DNA of 51,718 nucleotides from Acidimicrobiia bacterium (GCA_029263095.1 JAJCYA010000035.1:48001-99718); one strand, 5' to 3'. Shown: positions 25,466-34,558, counted from the stretch's first letter. The notes: generated by a model not told the origin, from the letters alone. Program-made: numbers and translations.

Positions 25466-26026
25466 CTAGGAGATCCGCGTCATGTACCCGCCATTGCGAG
25501 TATCCACCTTGATGCGGTCCCCCTGTTCGACGAACAGGGGGACCTGGACGACAAGCCCAGTCTCAACGGTGACCGGCTTGGTCGCTCCCGCGACACGGTC
25601 CCCCTTGACGCCTGGTTCGGCCTCCGTTACCTCGAGCGCCACAGATGTAGGAAGGTTGATTCCGATAGCTCTTCCTTCGTACATGGCCAGATCGACCGAA
25701 TCTCCTTCCCTGAGAAAGGATGATGCATCGCCGACCTCATCGACACCCAAGGGGATTTGTGCGAACGTCTCGCCGTCCATGAAGTGAAACCCCATGTCGT
25801 CTTGGTATAGGAACTGATGGGACCGGCGGTCGATGATCGCCTGCTGGACGTTCTCGTCCGCTCTGAAGGTACGATCCAGCACGGTTCCCGACTCAACGTT
25901 CTTCAGCTTCATCCGAACAAAGGCCTTGCCTTTTCCCGGCTTCACATGCTGGTACTCGACGATCTGGAATATTCCGTCGTCGAGGTCGAGTGCCATGCCC
26001 GGTCTGACGTCATTCGTGGAAATCAT
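25466..26026 (-). CDS. efp: elongation factor P
   Basis: Relieves ribosome stalling at polyproline stretches. The 186 residues form the KOW-like domain I and two OB domains. The loop HVKPGKGKAFVR carries Lys32 at the tip, the position that is modified or contacts the peptidyl-transferase centre in this family. The ATG overlaps the stop of the M24 peptidase by four bases, the common pepQ-efp pair. Confidence 0.97.
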   Translation of the reverse strand: MISTNDVRPGMALDLDDGIFQIVEYQHVKPGKGKAFVRMKLKNVESGTVLDRTFRADENVQQAIIDRRSHQFLYQDDMGFHFMDGETFAQIPLGVDEVGDASSFLREGDSVDLAMYEGRAIGINLPTSVALEVTEAEPGVKGDRVAGATKPVTVETGLVVQVPLFVEQGDRIKVDTRNGGYMTRIS

Positions 26027-27087
26027 GGTCCCATTGGCTCCTTCGATGACTTGGTGAGGACGGTCGATCCGGACTCTGTGACCATGACCATGTCCTCGAT
26101 CCGCACTCCACCAACACCAGGCAGGTAGACGCCAGGCTCGATCGTTATCGCATCCCCCACCTCGAGCCGGTCATCGTTGCCCCGGCGCACCCAAGGCGGC
26201 TCATGGATCTCGAGGCCGACTCCGTGCCCGGTGCTGTGGAGGAAGTGATCTTCGTAGCGGTACCCCCGTAGCACCACTCGGACCGCCTCATCCACCGATC
26301 CGCACGTCGCGCCGGGTGCCACGGCCGCGAGTCCGGCCTCCTGGGATTCGGCCACCGCCCGGTAAACGCGTTCCATCTCCTCGTCCGGCTCTCCGCCAAG
26401 CCACACGGTGCGAGTCATGTCACTGTGGTACCCCTCGACTGTGCAGCCGTAGTCCATCAGGAGCAACCCAACACGAACCGGGTTGCGACCTGAGCGGTAG
26501 TGCGGGATCGACGCCCCAGCTCCGGTCGCGACGATCGGCTCCCAACCCGCCGCCTGACCGCCCGCCTCCCTCATTTCGTCGATGAGGCGCCACCCGAGCT
26601 CCTCCTCCGACAGCGGTGACTCGACGAGCTTTCCTAGTGCGGCGAACGCTCTGTCGCCAGCATCAGCGGCCGCTTGGAGCGCCGCCACTTCGTCGGGATC
26701 CTTGGTGCGGCGCAGTGCCTCAACCGCCCCGCTCCCCGGCCCGATCTCCACACCTGTCTCCTTCGCGAACTCGTCGGCAAACCCCCAGGTGACGTCGTCG
26801 GCCTCAAGGTCCACCGTGGCAAGGCGATCGACGAGCGACCCGAAGACATCCCACATGCCGGAGGTGTACACCACCAAATCGGTGTCCGGCAGCGCCCCCA
26901 CCAGCTCCTCCGCGAACTCCCCGTACCTGCCGTCGGTTACGAACGTGGCCGCGCCGCCAGGACGAACCAGCATCCAACCGCTCGACCCCGTGAAACCGGT
27001 GAGATACCTGAGATTCGGTGCCTTGGACACGAGCAACGGGGTTTCGATGGCATCGCCGAGCAACTCCAGGCGACGGGCGTGGTTCAT
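26023..27087 (-). CDS. M24 family aminopeptidase (Xaa-Pro type)
   Basis: Metallopeptidase of the pita-bread fold, probably cleaving X-Pro bonds. The N-terminal creatinase-like domain (about 1-120, with [19 protein letters not shown]) is followed by the catalytic domain. The metal ligands are the two Asp in [18 protein letters not shown], His in [12 protein letters not shown], and Glu in [11 protein letters not shown] and GVRIEDMV. The length of 354 residues is typical of PepQ. It lies between aroB and efp and shares four-base overlaps with both. Confidence 0.94.
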   Translation of the reverse strand: MNHARRLELLGDAIETPLLVSKAPNLRYLTGFTGSSGWMLVRPGGAATFVTDGRYGEFAEELVGALPDTDLVVYTSGMWDVFGSLVDRLATVDLEADDVTWGFADEFAKETGVEIGPGSGAVEALRRTKDPDEVAALQAAADAGDRAFAALGKLVESPLSEEELGWRLIDEMREAGGQAAGWEPIVATGAGASIPHYRSGRNPVRVGLLLMDYGCTVEGYHSDMTRTVWLGGEPDEEMERVYRAVAESQEAGLAAVAPGATCGSVDEAVRVVLRGYRYEDHFLHSTGHGVGLEIHEPPWVRRGNDDRLEVGDAITIEPGVYLPGVGGVRIEDMVMVTESGSTVLTKSSKEPMGP

Positions 27088-28112
27088 GTCCCTCCGATGC
27101 CGATAGCGTCAAGGCCGGATTCGAGAGTAGCCGTGTCGACATTCGACACCAGAGGGCTGCCAACCCCCTCCAGCAGCACCATTCGCAGCCCGTCCGAGTC
27201 GCCCTTCTTGTCGATCCGCATCAGCCGATGGACGTCGGTCCGCTCCAGCTCCGGGCCAGTAACGGGCAGGCCCAGTGAGGTGAGAGCAGTTGCGATCCTC
27301 TCCTCCCCGTCGAAGCCGCAGACCGACCGCGATATGGCGGCCGCCGCAACCATGCCCACTGCTACCGACCGTCCATGGCTCCAACCTGCGAGCGCCTCAA
27401 TCGCGTGTCCAACCGTGTGGCCGAAGTTGAGGTGGGCCCGAATCCCCTCCTCTTTGAAGTCGGCGTCGGCAATGGCCAGCTTCACTGCGATCGAACGTTC
27501 GACAACCTGTGTCAGATCGGCTCGGATCCCTTCGCTCTCCAGCAAAACGACCAGATCGGAATCGCCTATGAGTCCCGCCTTGAAAGCCTCGGCCATCCCT
27601 TCGGCGAGAAGATCGTCTCCCAAACGCTCGAGGACCCCTACATCGATGATCACCCGCTCCGGGTGGGCAAAGGTGCCGACCAGGTTCTTGCCGCCGACGT
27701 TTACGGCCGTCTTCCCGCCTATCGCGGCATCGACAGCGCCAAGGAGGGTCGTGGGCACATAGCGAGCCTCGACTCCTCGCATATAGACCGATGCGACAAA
27801 CCCGGCCACATCCGTGAGGGCGCCTCCTCCGATGCCGAGGACGATGCCGTCCCTCTTCAGTCCTATCTCACCCAACCACGCCGTCGTCTCCTCGACTACC
27901 GCCAGCGACTTGGCCGCTTCCGAATCGGGGAGCAAACGCGTCTCCACCGGAATTCCCCGAGCCTCGAGATCGGCGACTACCCGTTCGGCAATATGGCTGC
28001 CTCCCGGCTGGCCGAGAACGGCAATCAATGGCTCCGAGCCATCGGCGACATCACCGAGGTTGTCTCGGCCGATCCGAACAGAGGTCACACCTGCGACGTT
28101 ACGTTCGTCCAT
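27084..28112 (-). CDS. aroB: 3-dehydroquinate synthase
   Basis: Second step of the shikimate pathway, NAD- and metal-dependent. Visible signatures are GGGALTDVAGFVASVYMRG (NAD and substrate region), VPTTLLGAVDAAIGGKTAVN, GMAEAFKAGLIGD and LNFGHTVGHAIEAL, which carries metal-binding His. The 342-residue length is normal. The annotated ATG at 28112 overlaps aroK by 28 bases; a GTG at 28088 would give a four-base GTGA overlap instead, but neither has a well-placed Shine-Dalgarno. Confidence 0.96.
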   Translation of the reverse strand: MDERNVAGVTSVRIGRDNLGDVADGSEPLIAVLGQPGGSHIAERVVADLEARGIPVETRLLPDSEAAKSLAVVEETTAWLGEIGLKRDGIVLGIGGGALTDVAGFVASVYMRGVEARYVPTTLLGAVDAAIGGKTAVNVGGKNLVGTFAHPERVIIDVGVLERLGDDLLAEGMAEAFKAGLIGDSDLVVLLESEGIRADLTQVVERSIAVKLAIADADFKEEGIRAHLNFGHTVGHAIEALAGWSHGRSVAVGMVAAAAISRSVCGFDGEERIATALTSLGLPVTGPELERTDVHRLMRIDKKGDSDGLRMVLLEGVGSPLVSNVDTATLESGLDAIGIGGT

Positions 28113-28594
28113 GCCTCCACCACCCGATCGGCTACTTCCGCGGGAGTCAGATTGTCGGTGTCGACCACGACATCAGCGAGACTCGAATAATGCTCGCGAC
28201 GCTCTCTCTCTATGAGCGCCAGGGCCGCCACACCTTCGGTCAACAGCGGACGATTGGAGCCATCTCCCACCCGGCCCGCCAGCGTTTTCGTGGCGGTTCG
28301 CAGCCACACGACCACGCCACTGCCACTCATGATCTCAGCCGCCTCTGTCATCACAGCACCGCCACCTGTCGCAATCACCGCATCCGCGGCGGCGAGCGCG
28401 CGGATCGCATCCACTTCGGCCGCGCGGAACCGTATCTCAGACTCGTCGAAGAGTTCGGCAATCGTGCGCCCGGTGCGGTCCTCGATAGCTGTATCTGCGT
28501 CCAGCCAGTCGCGGCCAAGCGCTGCCGCCACCAAGGGCGCTACGGTCGTCTTCCCCGAGCCCATCATTCCGATGAGCCAGATGGGCCGCTCCAT
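28085..28594 (-). CDS. aroK: shikimate kinase
   Basis: Phosphorylates shikimate with ATP. The P-loop GMMGSGKTT (9-17) starts the protein, followed by the shikimate-binding Asp in DADTAIEDRTG, the Arg in EIRFRAAEVDAI, and GGGAVM. The LID region includes NRPLLTE. The 169-residue length is typical. Its ATG shares one base with the aroC stop (TGATG), showing the aroC-aroK-aroB operon order. Confidence 0.97.
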   Translation of the reverse strand: MERPIWLIGMMGSGKTTVAPLVAAALGRDWLDADTAIEDRTGRTIAELFDESEIRFRAAEVDAIRALAAADAVIATGGGAVMTEAAEIMSGSGVVVWLRTATKTLAGRVGDGSNRPLLTEGVAALALIERERREHYSSLADVVVDTDNLTPAEVADRVVEAWTNVTSQV

Positions 28595-29745
28595 CAGAAT
28601 CGCTCGATCCTGGCGCGGTAGCCCGCCATCCGTTCTGTGACATCCTCCATCGTGTCTCCGCCCAGCATCCGAGCCACTTCATCGGCGATCACGAACGCAG
28701 CCATCTGTTCTGCGACAACGCCGGCCGCCGGTACCGAGCACACATCCGATCGCTCCCGAAAAGCGTCCGCTGCCTCCTTGGTCGTCACGTCCACGCTTTG
28801 CAGCGGTCGCATCAGCGTCGAGATTGGCTTCATCGCCGCCCGCAGAATCAGTGGCTCGCCGTTGCTGATCCCACCTTCCAGACCTCCGGCACGATTCGTG
28901 GCCTTGGTAAATGCGGCCCCGTCGTACCCAATCTCGTCGTGAGCCAAGGACCCGTAGGACGCCGCCACAGCGCTGGCATCCCCAATCTCCACCCCTTTGA
29001 TCGCCGGGATCGACATCAAGGCACCGGCCAGGATCCCATCCAGCTTTCGATCCCAGTGGACGTGGCTCCCGACCCCGGCGGGCAGCCCGTATACCACGAC
29101 TTCGATCACCCCTCCGAGCGTATCGCGCTCCTCGTGAGCGCGAGCTATCTCAGCCAGCATCGCGGCCTCGACCTCGCTGTCGAATGTGCGAACCGGTGAA
29201 GCGTCAATCTGATCGAGCGCGTCGGGGCCCGGAAGATCGTCGCGGGACACACCGATCGGCCCGATGGCGAGCACGTGACTGAGCACGGACACGCCGATCT
29301 CTTCCAGATATCGCTTGGCGAGGGTCCCGGCGACCGTTCGAGCTGCCGTCTCTCGCGCCGAGGATCTCTCCAAGATGTCCCTAGCGTCGTGGCTGTTGTA
29401 CTTCTGCATGCCCGCCAGGTCGGCATGACCGGGACGGGGCGTTGTCAGAGGCCTCTGGCTCGACCCCGGTGCGGGTGACATCTCATCCACCCACTTGGGC
29501 CACTCGGTGTTCCTCACCAGAACCGCTACGGGCGCTCCTAGCGTTCGACCGAATCGAATGCCGCCCAGAATCTCGAGTTCATCCTGCTCGAGGGCCATTC
29601 GCCGCCCCCTGCCCGCCCCCATGCGTCGACGCGCCAGTTCCGTCCGGAGTCGGTCGCCGGAGACCTCGAGTCCGGAAGGAAGACCCTCCACGATCGTGAC
29701 AAGACCCGGCCCGTGGGATTCGCCTGCAGTCAGGAAACGCAGCAT
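28594..29745 (-). CDS. aroC: chorismate synthase
   Basis: Last step of the shikimate pathway, requiring reduced FMN. The start MLRFLTAGESHGPGL (ATG 29745) matches the family N terminus; the longer frame to 29826 adds 27 unrelated residues. Signatures include GAGRGRRMALEQDELEILGG, RPGHADLAGMQKYN, SSARETAARTVAGTLAK and GGLEGGISNGEPLILRAAMK. The length of 383 residues is normal. It follows the pilus genes by about 120 bases without a clear promoter, so it may partly depend on transcription from the pilus operon. Confidence 0.97.
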   Translation of the reverse strand: MLRFLTAGESHGPGLVTIVEGLPSGLEVSGDRLRTELARRRMGAGRGRRMALEQDELEILGGIRFGRTLGAPVAVLVRNTEWPKWVDEMSPAPGSSQRPLTTPRPGHADLAGMQKYNSHDARDILERSSARETAARTVAGTLAKRYLEEIGVSVLSHVLAIGPIGVSRDDLPGPDALDQIDASPVRTFDSEVEAAMLAEIARAHEERDTLGGVIEVVVYGLPAGVGSHVHWDRKLDGILAGALMSIPAIKGVEIGDASAVAASYGSLAHDEIGYDGAAFTKATNRAGGLEGGISNGEPLILRAAMKPISTLMRPLQSVDVTTKEAADAFRERSDVCSVPAAGVVAEQMAAFVIADEVARMLGGDTMEDVTERMAGYRARIERF

Positions 29746-29869
29746 GCGGCGATGGTACCCAGAGGTTGGACCGGGTCGAGAACGCCACTCCGGCAGAATG
29801 AACTCGCGCCGACGGGCAGCAGGCAACCTCGCAGGGTGAACCGCTGATCGCAGGAGGCGGCGCTGGCCG

Positions 29870-30460
29870 CTACTTCAGAATGCTCTGGCCGACAGCCAGC
29901 GTGAACGCACTGTCACCGAAGGTGAACACCCCACCCGTTTCCGTGAGGCTCACGACTTTGAAGCTGTCCGCAAAGGTGTCGCCCACGCCCACCGTATGAG
30001 TCTCGCCATCCACCTCGACTACCGACACCAAGGACCCGCTCTCATCGCGGACCTCGAGCAGAACAACCCTTATCCCGCTGGGGCTGTCGCCAACAGTGGT
30101 CGTCGTCGTCGACCCATTACCGCCCGGCGTGGTCGTGGTCGATCCGTCACCGCTTGTCGTGGTCGTGGTCGATCCGTCGCCAATCGTGGTGGTCGTCACG
30201 TCGCCACCACCGTCGTCAATCAGCGGAGCGAAGGGATCTCGCGGCTGGGAAATCTCGAAACCGGAACTCATCTCCACGGACCCAGCACCCGAAGCCACCG
30301 AGGGAGTGGTCGCGGTTGTTGACTCAGGTGCTCCCGGCAGCGGCTGCTCGACACCGCTGAACACACCCGCCGACGCCATCAGCCACGTCGCAGCAACGGC
30401 GGTTGCCACGAGCAGCACCGACACCACCACCGAGACCAGGGTTCGTCTGGCACCGATCAT
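29870..30460 (-). CDS. PilP-like type IV pilus inner-membrane protein with Thr/Gly repeat linker
   Basis: A single N-terminal membrane helix (about residues 8-33) is followed by a low-complexity region, the short motif QPRDPFAPL typical of PilP/GspC-type proteins, and a long Gly-Asp-Ser-Thr linker with runs of four or five Thr. The C-terminal domain (about 130-196, VVLLEVRDESGSLVSVVEV) resembles the small beta HR domain that in diderms docks on the secretin. The gene overlaps pilO by four bases, in the expected pilM-N-O-P order. No PilQ secretin follows, so its outer partner must be something else. Assignment rests on motif plus context. Confidence 0.75.
   Translation of the reverse strand: MIGARRTLVSVVVSVLLVATAVAATWLMASAGVFSGVEQPLPGAPESTTATTPSVASGAGSVEMSSGFEISQPRDPFAPLIDDGGGDVTTTTIGDGSTTTTTSGDGSTTTTPGGNGSTTTTTVGDSPSGIRVVLLEVRDESGSLVSVVEVDGETHTVGVGDTFADSFKVVSLTETGGVFTFGDSAFTLAVGQSILK
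30129..30178. repeat. 30-bp direct repeat in the pilP-like linker
   Basis: A 20-base identical block, GTGGTCGTGGTCGATCCGTC, occurs at 30129-30148 and 30159-30178 with a 30-base period. More diverged copies lie on either side. It encodes the Gly-Asp-Gly-Ser-Thr4 type repeats, so length change would stay in frame. Confidence 0.8.
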
Positions 30461-31098
30461 GGATTGGCCTCGGCAGCTTCGACATCGCCCGCACTCGGTT
30501 GCCCGTCGCCGGATGCTGACCCGTCGGGCGTAATCGTCGCGACATCCTCGATGGCTGGAAAGAGATCCGCAAGGGTGAAGAGCACCATCTCGACACTCGC
30601 CGACAGAACCGTCTCGCCCGTTTCGTCGACGGCCGAGCTGACGGCAACCGAGTCGACCCGGACAAGACGCTCCATGTCGCTCAGTCCGAAGAGGAATCCG
30701 AGCACCTCGAAGAACTCGCCTTCGATTTGGGCAGAAACAACCACCTCTCGGAGGTCCGAATCATCCGAGATCTCGGGAAGGGATGGCGCCAACGTCTGCA
30801 GTTCCACGCCGGTCTCGTTGGTCAACTCGTGGATCTGTTCGATGAATTCCTCGAGCAGCGGCCGCTCCGGAATGAGCGCGTCGAGGCGCCCCAGGGCCGC
30901 CAAGTACTCCACCTCGGCCTGTCGGACCGCCTCGAGCTCGTTGATCTTCACCCTGAGACGTTGCTCGTTGTCGATCGCGACGTTGAGCTCTTTCTCAAAA
31001 TCGGCGATTTCGCCGTTCTTCGGACCGATCAGGAACATCCACCATGCCCCTGTGACCAGCAGCACCGCCAGGGTTGCGAACAAACCCATCCTGCGCAT
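30457..31098 (-). CDS. pilO: type IV pilus assembly protein PilO
   Basis: Inner-membrane alignment-subcomplex protein that pairs with PilN. It has one N-terminal membrane helix (GLFATLAVLLVTGAWWMFLI), a long coiled-coil (about residues 30-75, with DFEKELNVAIDNEQRLRVKI), and a ferredoxin-like domain with LPEISDDSDLREVVVSAQIE. The C terminus extends past the fold in a Gly/Ser/Ala/Glu tail. Its start shares a base with the pilN stop and its stop overlaps the pilP-like start. Confidence 0.9.
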   Translation of the reverse strand: MRRMGLFATLAVLLVTGAWWMFLIGPKNGEIADFEKELNVAIDNEQRLRVKINELEAVRQAEVEYLAALGRLDALIPERPLLEEFIEQIHELTNETGVELQTLAPSLPEISDDSDLREVVVSAQIEGEFFEVLGFLFGLSDMERLVRVDSVAVSSAVDETGETVLSASVEMVLFTLADLFPAIEDVATITPDGSASGDGQPSAGDVEAAEANP

Positions 31099-31712
31099 CA
31101 GGGAACCTCCGGGATCAGGTTGTCGGCTCGACTGGTGACCGCGGCAGAGGTGAGCGCAGCAGTGCTCGTGAACCTCACGACTTCCTCTTGACCGATCGCA
31201 CCTTGAGCGGCGGTACTGACCCAGGTGCCGGTGATACCGGCGAACTGCTCCGAATCAAGAATCCGGAGCCAGGCCGAAACATCGGGGAAATCAAAGCCGA
31301 CTCCGCTGAACGCCACCTGTCCAAGCACCCCGGGAACCGCCTGTGGAAGCACTCTCCCCGAGAAGGTCTCGACCCACAAGCGCGGCGGAAGCAGCCTCGC
31401 CAGGTCGTTCATGAGGATGCCCCAGTCGATGTCAGTGCTCAGAGCGGTGCGTACGAGCTCAGACCGCGCCTCGTATCGGATCGCCAGTTCTCCCGAATCG
31501 GCGAGGCCCACAATCTGGCGTTCCAGCGTTTGCACGATCGAGTTCTGTGCCTCGAGATCGCGTCTGGCGTTGTCGACCCGGCCACCCCAGATCAGATACC
31601 CGAATCCGAGAAGAACGACGTAGGCGACGGCCGCAAGCGCCAGGAGGCCCATGCGACGGCGACGCGCCCTTCTTTGGCCGACCTCCGGTGGCAGCAGATT
31701 GATCGGTCTCAT
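31098..31712 (-). CDS. pilN: type IV pilus assembly protein PilN
   Basis: Begins MRPINLLPPE, the conserved N-terminal peptide that in PilN binds PilM in the cytoplasm. A single membrane helix follows (about residues 22-44), then a coiled-coil (DNARRDLEAQNSIVQTLERQ) and a periplasmic-type ferredoxin-like domain. The 204-residue length is typical. It lies nine bases after pilM. Confidence 0.93.
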   Translation of the reverse strand: MRPINLLPPEVGQRRARRRRMGLLALAAVAYVVLLGFGYLIWGGRVDNARRDLEAQNSIVQTLERQIVGLADSGELAIRYEARSELVRTALSTDIDWGILMNDLARLLPPRLWVETFSGRVLPQAVPGVLGQVAFSGVGFDFPDVSAWLRILDSEQFAGITGTWVSTAAQGAIGQEEVVRFTSTAALTSAAVTSRADNLIPEVP

Positions 31713-31721
31713 CGCCTGCTC

Positions 31722-32825
31722 CTACCCGACATGGGCGAATCTGTTGGTAGGCGGCACGACGTAAGACCCCCACAGCGCGAGACCGACCGCGGCGGGGAGC
31801 ACCGGCTGGTATTCAAGCAGTTGGCTCTCGGTCATCTGAACACGTCCCACACTCACGTGATCGAGCACCCGCACCGGTTCGACCGGTGCATTGAGCGCCT
31901 TTCCGACGCGATTCGCGAGGTGCGGAAGCCGAGCACCGTTTCCTGAGACGACCAGACGCTGCAACGCAGGCTCGCCTGCCTGCGTCAGGTAGTAGTTGAC
32001 CGAACCGCGGATCTCATCGATCAGGCTGTCTGCGGACCTGGTCAGGATGCGGCGAGCAGTCGATTCTTCGTCGTCGCCGTCGGGGAACCCCTCGGCAGCA
32101 ACGCCGACCCGACGCTTGAGCTCCTCGGCATCCTCGCGTGACATCGCCAAACCGGAAGACAGAGCCTCGGTGAAGTGGCCTCCGCCGATCGGAAGGATCC
32201 GAACGAACCGTGTGATGCCGCCGCGAACGATGACCACCTGTGACATTGAGCCACCGATGTCGAGCAGGGCCTGCGGGCCCTCGCCTCCGAGCAGCAAATC
32301 GGTCCCGAAAGCCGCCCTCACCATGCCGAACGCCTGCAGGTCGATCGAGGACACGTCGACGCCCGCGTCGGTGGCGATCTGAACCAGCCCATCGACCATA
32401 TCCCGATGAGCTGCGATGACCAACAACGACAACATGAGATCACCTTCTGGAGTGGTGAATTCTTCGAGCGGCACGTAGTCGAGCACCGCAGTCTCGATCG
32501 GAATGGGGATGGAATCCTGCACCTGGTAGGGAAGGGCGTCGATCAGCTCGGATTCCTCCAAATGGGGCACGTCGATTTGGCGAACAATGACTCTCTGGTT
32601 GGCGATACCGATGATCACATTCTTGCGTGGAAGACGGTGCCGCTTCCACAAGGCAGCGACGGCTTCGCTCACCGCACCCACGTCGAGAATCTCACCCGCT
32701 AACACCACGCCAGGGGGTAGCGGGATCTCGGCGAAGCGACGCAATACGGGCGTCGCTCTACCGCTATCTACGACGGCGACACGCACCGCCTCTGTTCCGA
32801 TGTCGAGTCCGACCGCGACCGCCAT
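31722..32825 (-). CDS. pilM: type IV pilus assembly ATPase-like protein PilM
   Basis: Cytoplasmic actin-like ATP-binding protein that links the PilN/PilO platform to the motor. The N terminus AVGLDIGTEAVRVAVV carries the phosphate-1 loop; further FtsA-like motifs are ALLDIGGSMSQVVIV and RLVVSGNGARLPHL. I chose ATG 32825 because GGAGGAGG stands four bases upstream and it begins right at the actin-fold strand; the open frame runs 16 codons further to 32873. The length is 367 residues. Confidence 0.95.
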   Translation of the reverse strand: MAVAVGLDIGTEAVRVAVVDSGRATPVLRRFAEIPLPPGVVLAGEILDVGAVSEAVAALWKRHRLPRKNVIIGIANQRVIVRQIDVPHLEESELIDALPYQVQDSIPIPIETAVLDYVPLEEFTTPEGDLMLSLLVIAAHRDMVDGLVQIATDAGVDVSSIDLQAFGMVRAAFGTDLLLGGEGPQALLDIGGSMSQVVIVRGGITRFVRILPIGGGHFTEALSSGLAMSREDAEELKRRVGVAAEGFPDGDDEESTARRILTRSADSLIDEIRGSVNYYLTQAGEPALQRLVVSGNGARLPHLANRVGKALNAPVEPVRVLDHVSVGRVQMTESQLLEYQPVLPAAVGLALWGSYVVPPTNRFAHVG

Positions 32826-32875
32826 TGGCCTCCTCCATATGACCCGCGTGGGCCTCTTGAGGCTCCTCACCAAAC

Positions 32876-32899
32876 CACAGGTATGTAACTACGCCTGTG
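32876..32899. promoter_or_regulatory. inverted repeat upstream of pilM
   Basis: CACAGG and CCTGTG flank 12 bases, about 50 bases upstream of the pilM start. It could be a regulator-binding site or a leader hairpin; there is no proof of function. Confidence 0.3.
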
Positions 32900-32954
32900 T
32901 GATGCAGAGGCTACCGCGCTCGACGCGCTCCACCAAGGATTGCCCACACTCCCC

Positions 32955-32971
32955 GCGCGAAGATCTCGCGC
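32955..32971. other. small hairpin between pilD and pilM
   Basis: GCGCGA and TCGCGC are separated by five bases, in the 245-base gap after the prepilin peptidase gene. It lacks a U-tract, so it is at best a weak terminator. No other gene or RNA is visible in this gap. Confidence 0.3.
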
Positions 32972-33070
32972 AGAGCGCGGTGTTCCGATCCCCTACGAGC
33001 TGTCCGATCTCCGACCTTCTCGCTATCCGATTACACATGAGAACCTGCAATCGGCGACCCCCCGGGCCTC

Positions 33071-33838
33071 TTAGCCGAGGTACCAGGCGGCAATGGCTTC
33101 CCCGGCCGCGATTCCGACGTAGGCACCCAGCACCATCGATGGACCAAAGGGGATAGCGTCCTTGCGACCGACCCGATGCGTCACGAGTAGAAGGATCGAC
33201 AGAAGACCCCCGATCACGAAGGCGGCGAACACGCCAACGAAGAGCGATTCCCATGCACGGTAGGCAGCAAACTGACCCAGGAGCGCCGCAAGCTTGACGT
33301 CGCCAAAGCCAAAACCTCCCCGGGCGACGAGAGCCACGAGTAGGAGCAACAAGAAATAGCCCGTCCCACCGATCAGGGCACGACCGAACCGGATGAAATC
33401 TCCATCAAGTGCCGCTCCCCCGCCGAGGAGCGCGCTGGCGACGACCGTCCCGGGGTAGAGGATGCGATTGGGTATCCGCTTGACGTCGAGATCGGTGAGG
33501 GTGAGGGCGATGGTGACACCACAGAACCACCAATACGCCGGCAGAACCCATACTGGGCCTAGTACTGCGGCCGCCGCCGCAAAGACGCCTCCGGTGACCG
33601 CCTCCACAAATGGGTAGCGAATCGAGATGGGTGCGTTGCAGTCGCGGCACCTGCCACGCAGCATCAGCCATCCGACCACCGGAATGTTGTCTCTAGCCCG
33701 AACCTCGTGATCGCACACCGGACACGCCGATGGCGGTGTGACGACCGAGATCCCACTTGGGACCCTGTAGGCAACGACGTTGATGAACGAGCCGATGAGT
33801 AGCCCGATGAATCCGCCTCCGACAACAAGCGCCGTCAC
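33071..33838 (-). CDS. pilD: prepilin peptidase / N-methyltransferase
   Basis: Membrane aspartic protease that cuts the leader of PilA and the minor pilins after Gly and methylates the new N terminus. The cytoplasmic loop has two CxxC pairs (CPVC and CRDC), the zinc site of the full-length enzyme. The catalytic Asp residues lie in TLTDLDVKRIPN and in the GxGD motif GGFGFGDVKLAAL. Seven or eight hydrophobic segments are visible. It starts with GTG at 33838. It lies alone between pilA and pilM. Confidence 0.96.
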   Translation of the reverse strand: MTALVVGGGFIGLLIGSFINVVAYRVPSGISVVTPPSACPVCDHEVRARDNIPVVGWLMLRGRCRDCNAPISIRYPFVEAVTGGVFAAAAAVLGPVWVLPAYWWFCGVTIALTLTDLDVKRIPNRILYPGTVVASALLGGGAALDGDFIRFGRALIGGTGYFLLLLLVALVARGGFGFGDVKLAALLGQFAAYRAWESLFVGVFAAFVIGGLLSILLLVTHRVGRKDAIPFGPSMVLGAYVGIAAGEAIAAWYLG

Positions 33839-33961
33839 GAAAGAGATCCTGCAGCAGGCATGTCGAGCACTAAAAGCCCCTTCGACGGGATCGTACGCTG
33901 CTGTCCGCCGTCGCAGCGAGGGTACACCAGGTCCTCCAAGACTCGTTGGTCCGGTGGACGC

Positions 33962-33993
33962 GAAGGAGGGACGGGATTCCCCGTCCCTCCTTC
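33962..33993 (-). terminator. strong GC-rich hairpin downstream of pilA
   Basis: A perfect 14-base-pair stem (GAAGGAGGGACGGG with its complement) around a four-base loop lies 48 bases after the pilA stop. No U-tract follows on either strand. Such hairpins are common at gene ends in high-GC actinobacteria, and it may also stabilise the pilA mRNA 3' end. Confidence 0.6.
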
Positions 33994-33998
33994 TGGGT

Positions 33999-34033
33999 CA
34001 AGTGATTGACCTTCGCAGGCCAAGTGGTTGACC
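33999..34033. repeat. imperfect 13-base direct repeat after pilA
   Basis: CAAGTGATTGACC (33999-34011) and CAAGTGGTTGACC (34021-34033) differ by one base with a 22-base period. A third, shorter match lies in the pilA coding end at 34084. The role is unknown. Confidence 0.5.
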
Positions 34034-34040
34034 GTGGGTC

Positions 34041-34505
34041 TTACCAACCGCCTTGGGCATAGGTACCTGGAGCCGCGTCCGGGCAAGTGGTTGCCAGGTC
34101 CGTCTCTCCGTACCACGTGCCAGCGGTCGAGCTCTCCCAAATCGCGAATGTATTGCCGGAATCAGCCGTACGGGTGAGACAGACAGTGTCGCTGGAAGTC
34201 GCATTCAGCTGGGCAACAACGCCGGTAGCCGGCGCCGTCGCGTGCATGTTTGCATTCGGCTCGAATGCCGTGATGTCGGCGATGGTCTCGGTGTAGTCAC
34301 CGTTATCCAACCAATACGCCTTCTCAGAGAGAAGAACGTTGCGCACTTCGCTCTGAGCAGAACGATCCTGCGCCGACTTGCGGAATCCGAGGAACGAGGG
34401 GATGGCGATGGCGATGAGAACTGCAATAATCATCACCACAACCATGAGCTCGATGAGGGTGAAACCCTCATCCTTATTCAGCCCACGTCGGATAGCCTTG
34501 ATCAT
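34041..34505 (-). CDS. pilA: type IV major pilin
   Basis: The short leader MIKAIRRGLNKDEG ends at the prepilin cut site G14/F15, followed by the hydrophobic helix FTLIELMVVVMIIAVLIAIA with Glu at mature position 5. The mature protein of about 140 residues has a globular domain with two Cys (in DTVCLTR and ATTCPD) that probably form the D-region disulfide. AGGAGGT stands eight bases before the ATG. The gene has its own predicted promoter and is bounded by hairpins on both sides, so it is probably a separate, highly expressed unit. Confidence 0.96.
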   Translation of the reverse strand: MIKAIRRGLNKDEGFTLIELMVVVMIIAVLIAIAIPSFLGFRKSAQDRSAQSEVRNVLLSEKAYWLDNGDYTETIADITAFEPNANMHATAPATGVVAQLNATSSDTVCLTRTADSGNTFAIWESSTAGTWYGETDLATTCPDAAPGTYAQGGW

Positions 34506-34532
34506 CTTGGAGAACCTCCTGATTCTCAGGTC

Positions 34533-34552
34533 CGGGACGCTGTTGCGTCCCG
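34533..34552 (-). other. 5' UTR hairpin of pilA
   Basis: CGGGACGC and GCGTCCCG pair perfectly around AACA just downstream of the predicted transcription start and upstream of the Shine-Dalgarno. A 5' hairpin of this kind could stabilise the pilA message. It lacks a U-tract, so it is not a terminator. Confidence 0.5.
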
Positions 34553-34558
34553 TCGTTG

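Noticed and set aside
26674-27762. 362-codon plus-strand open frame
   Set aside because: It is antisense to the M24 peptidase and aroB and has no recognisable feature.
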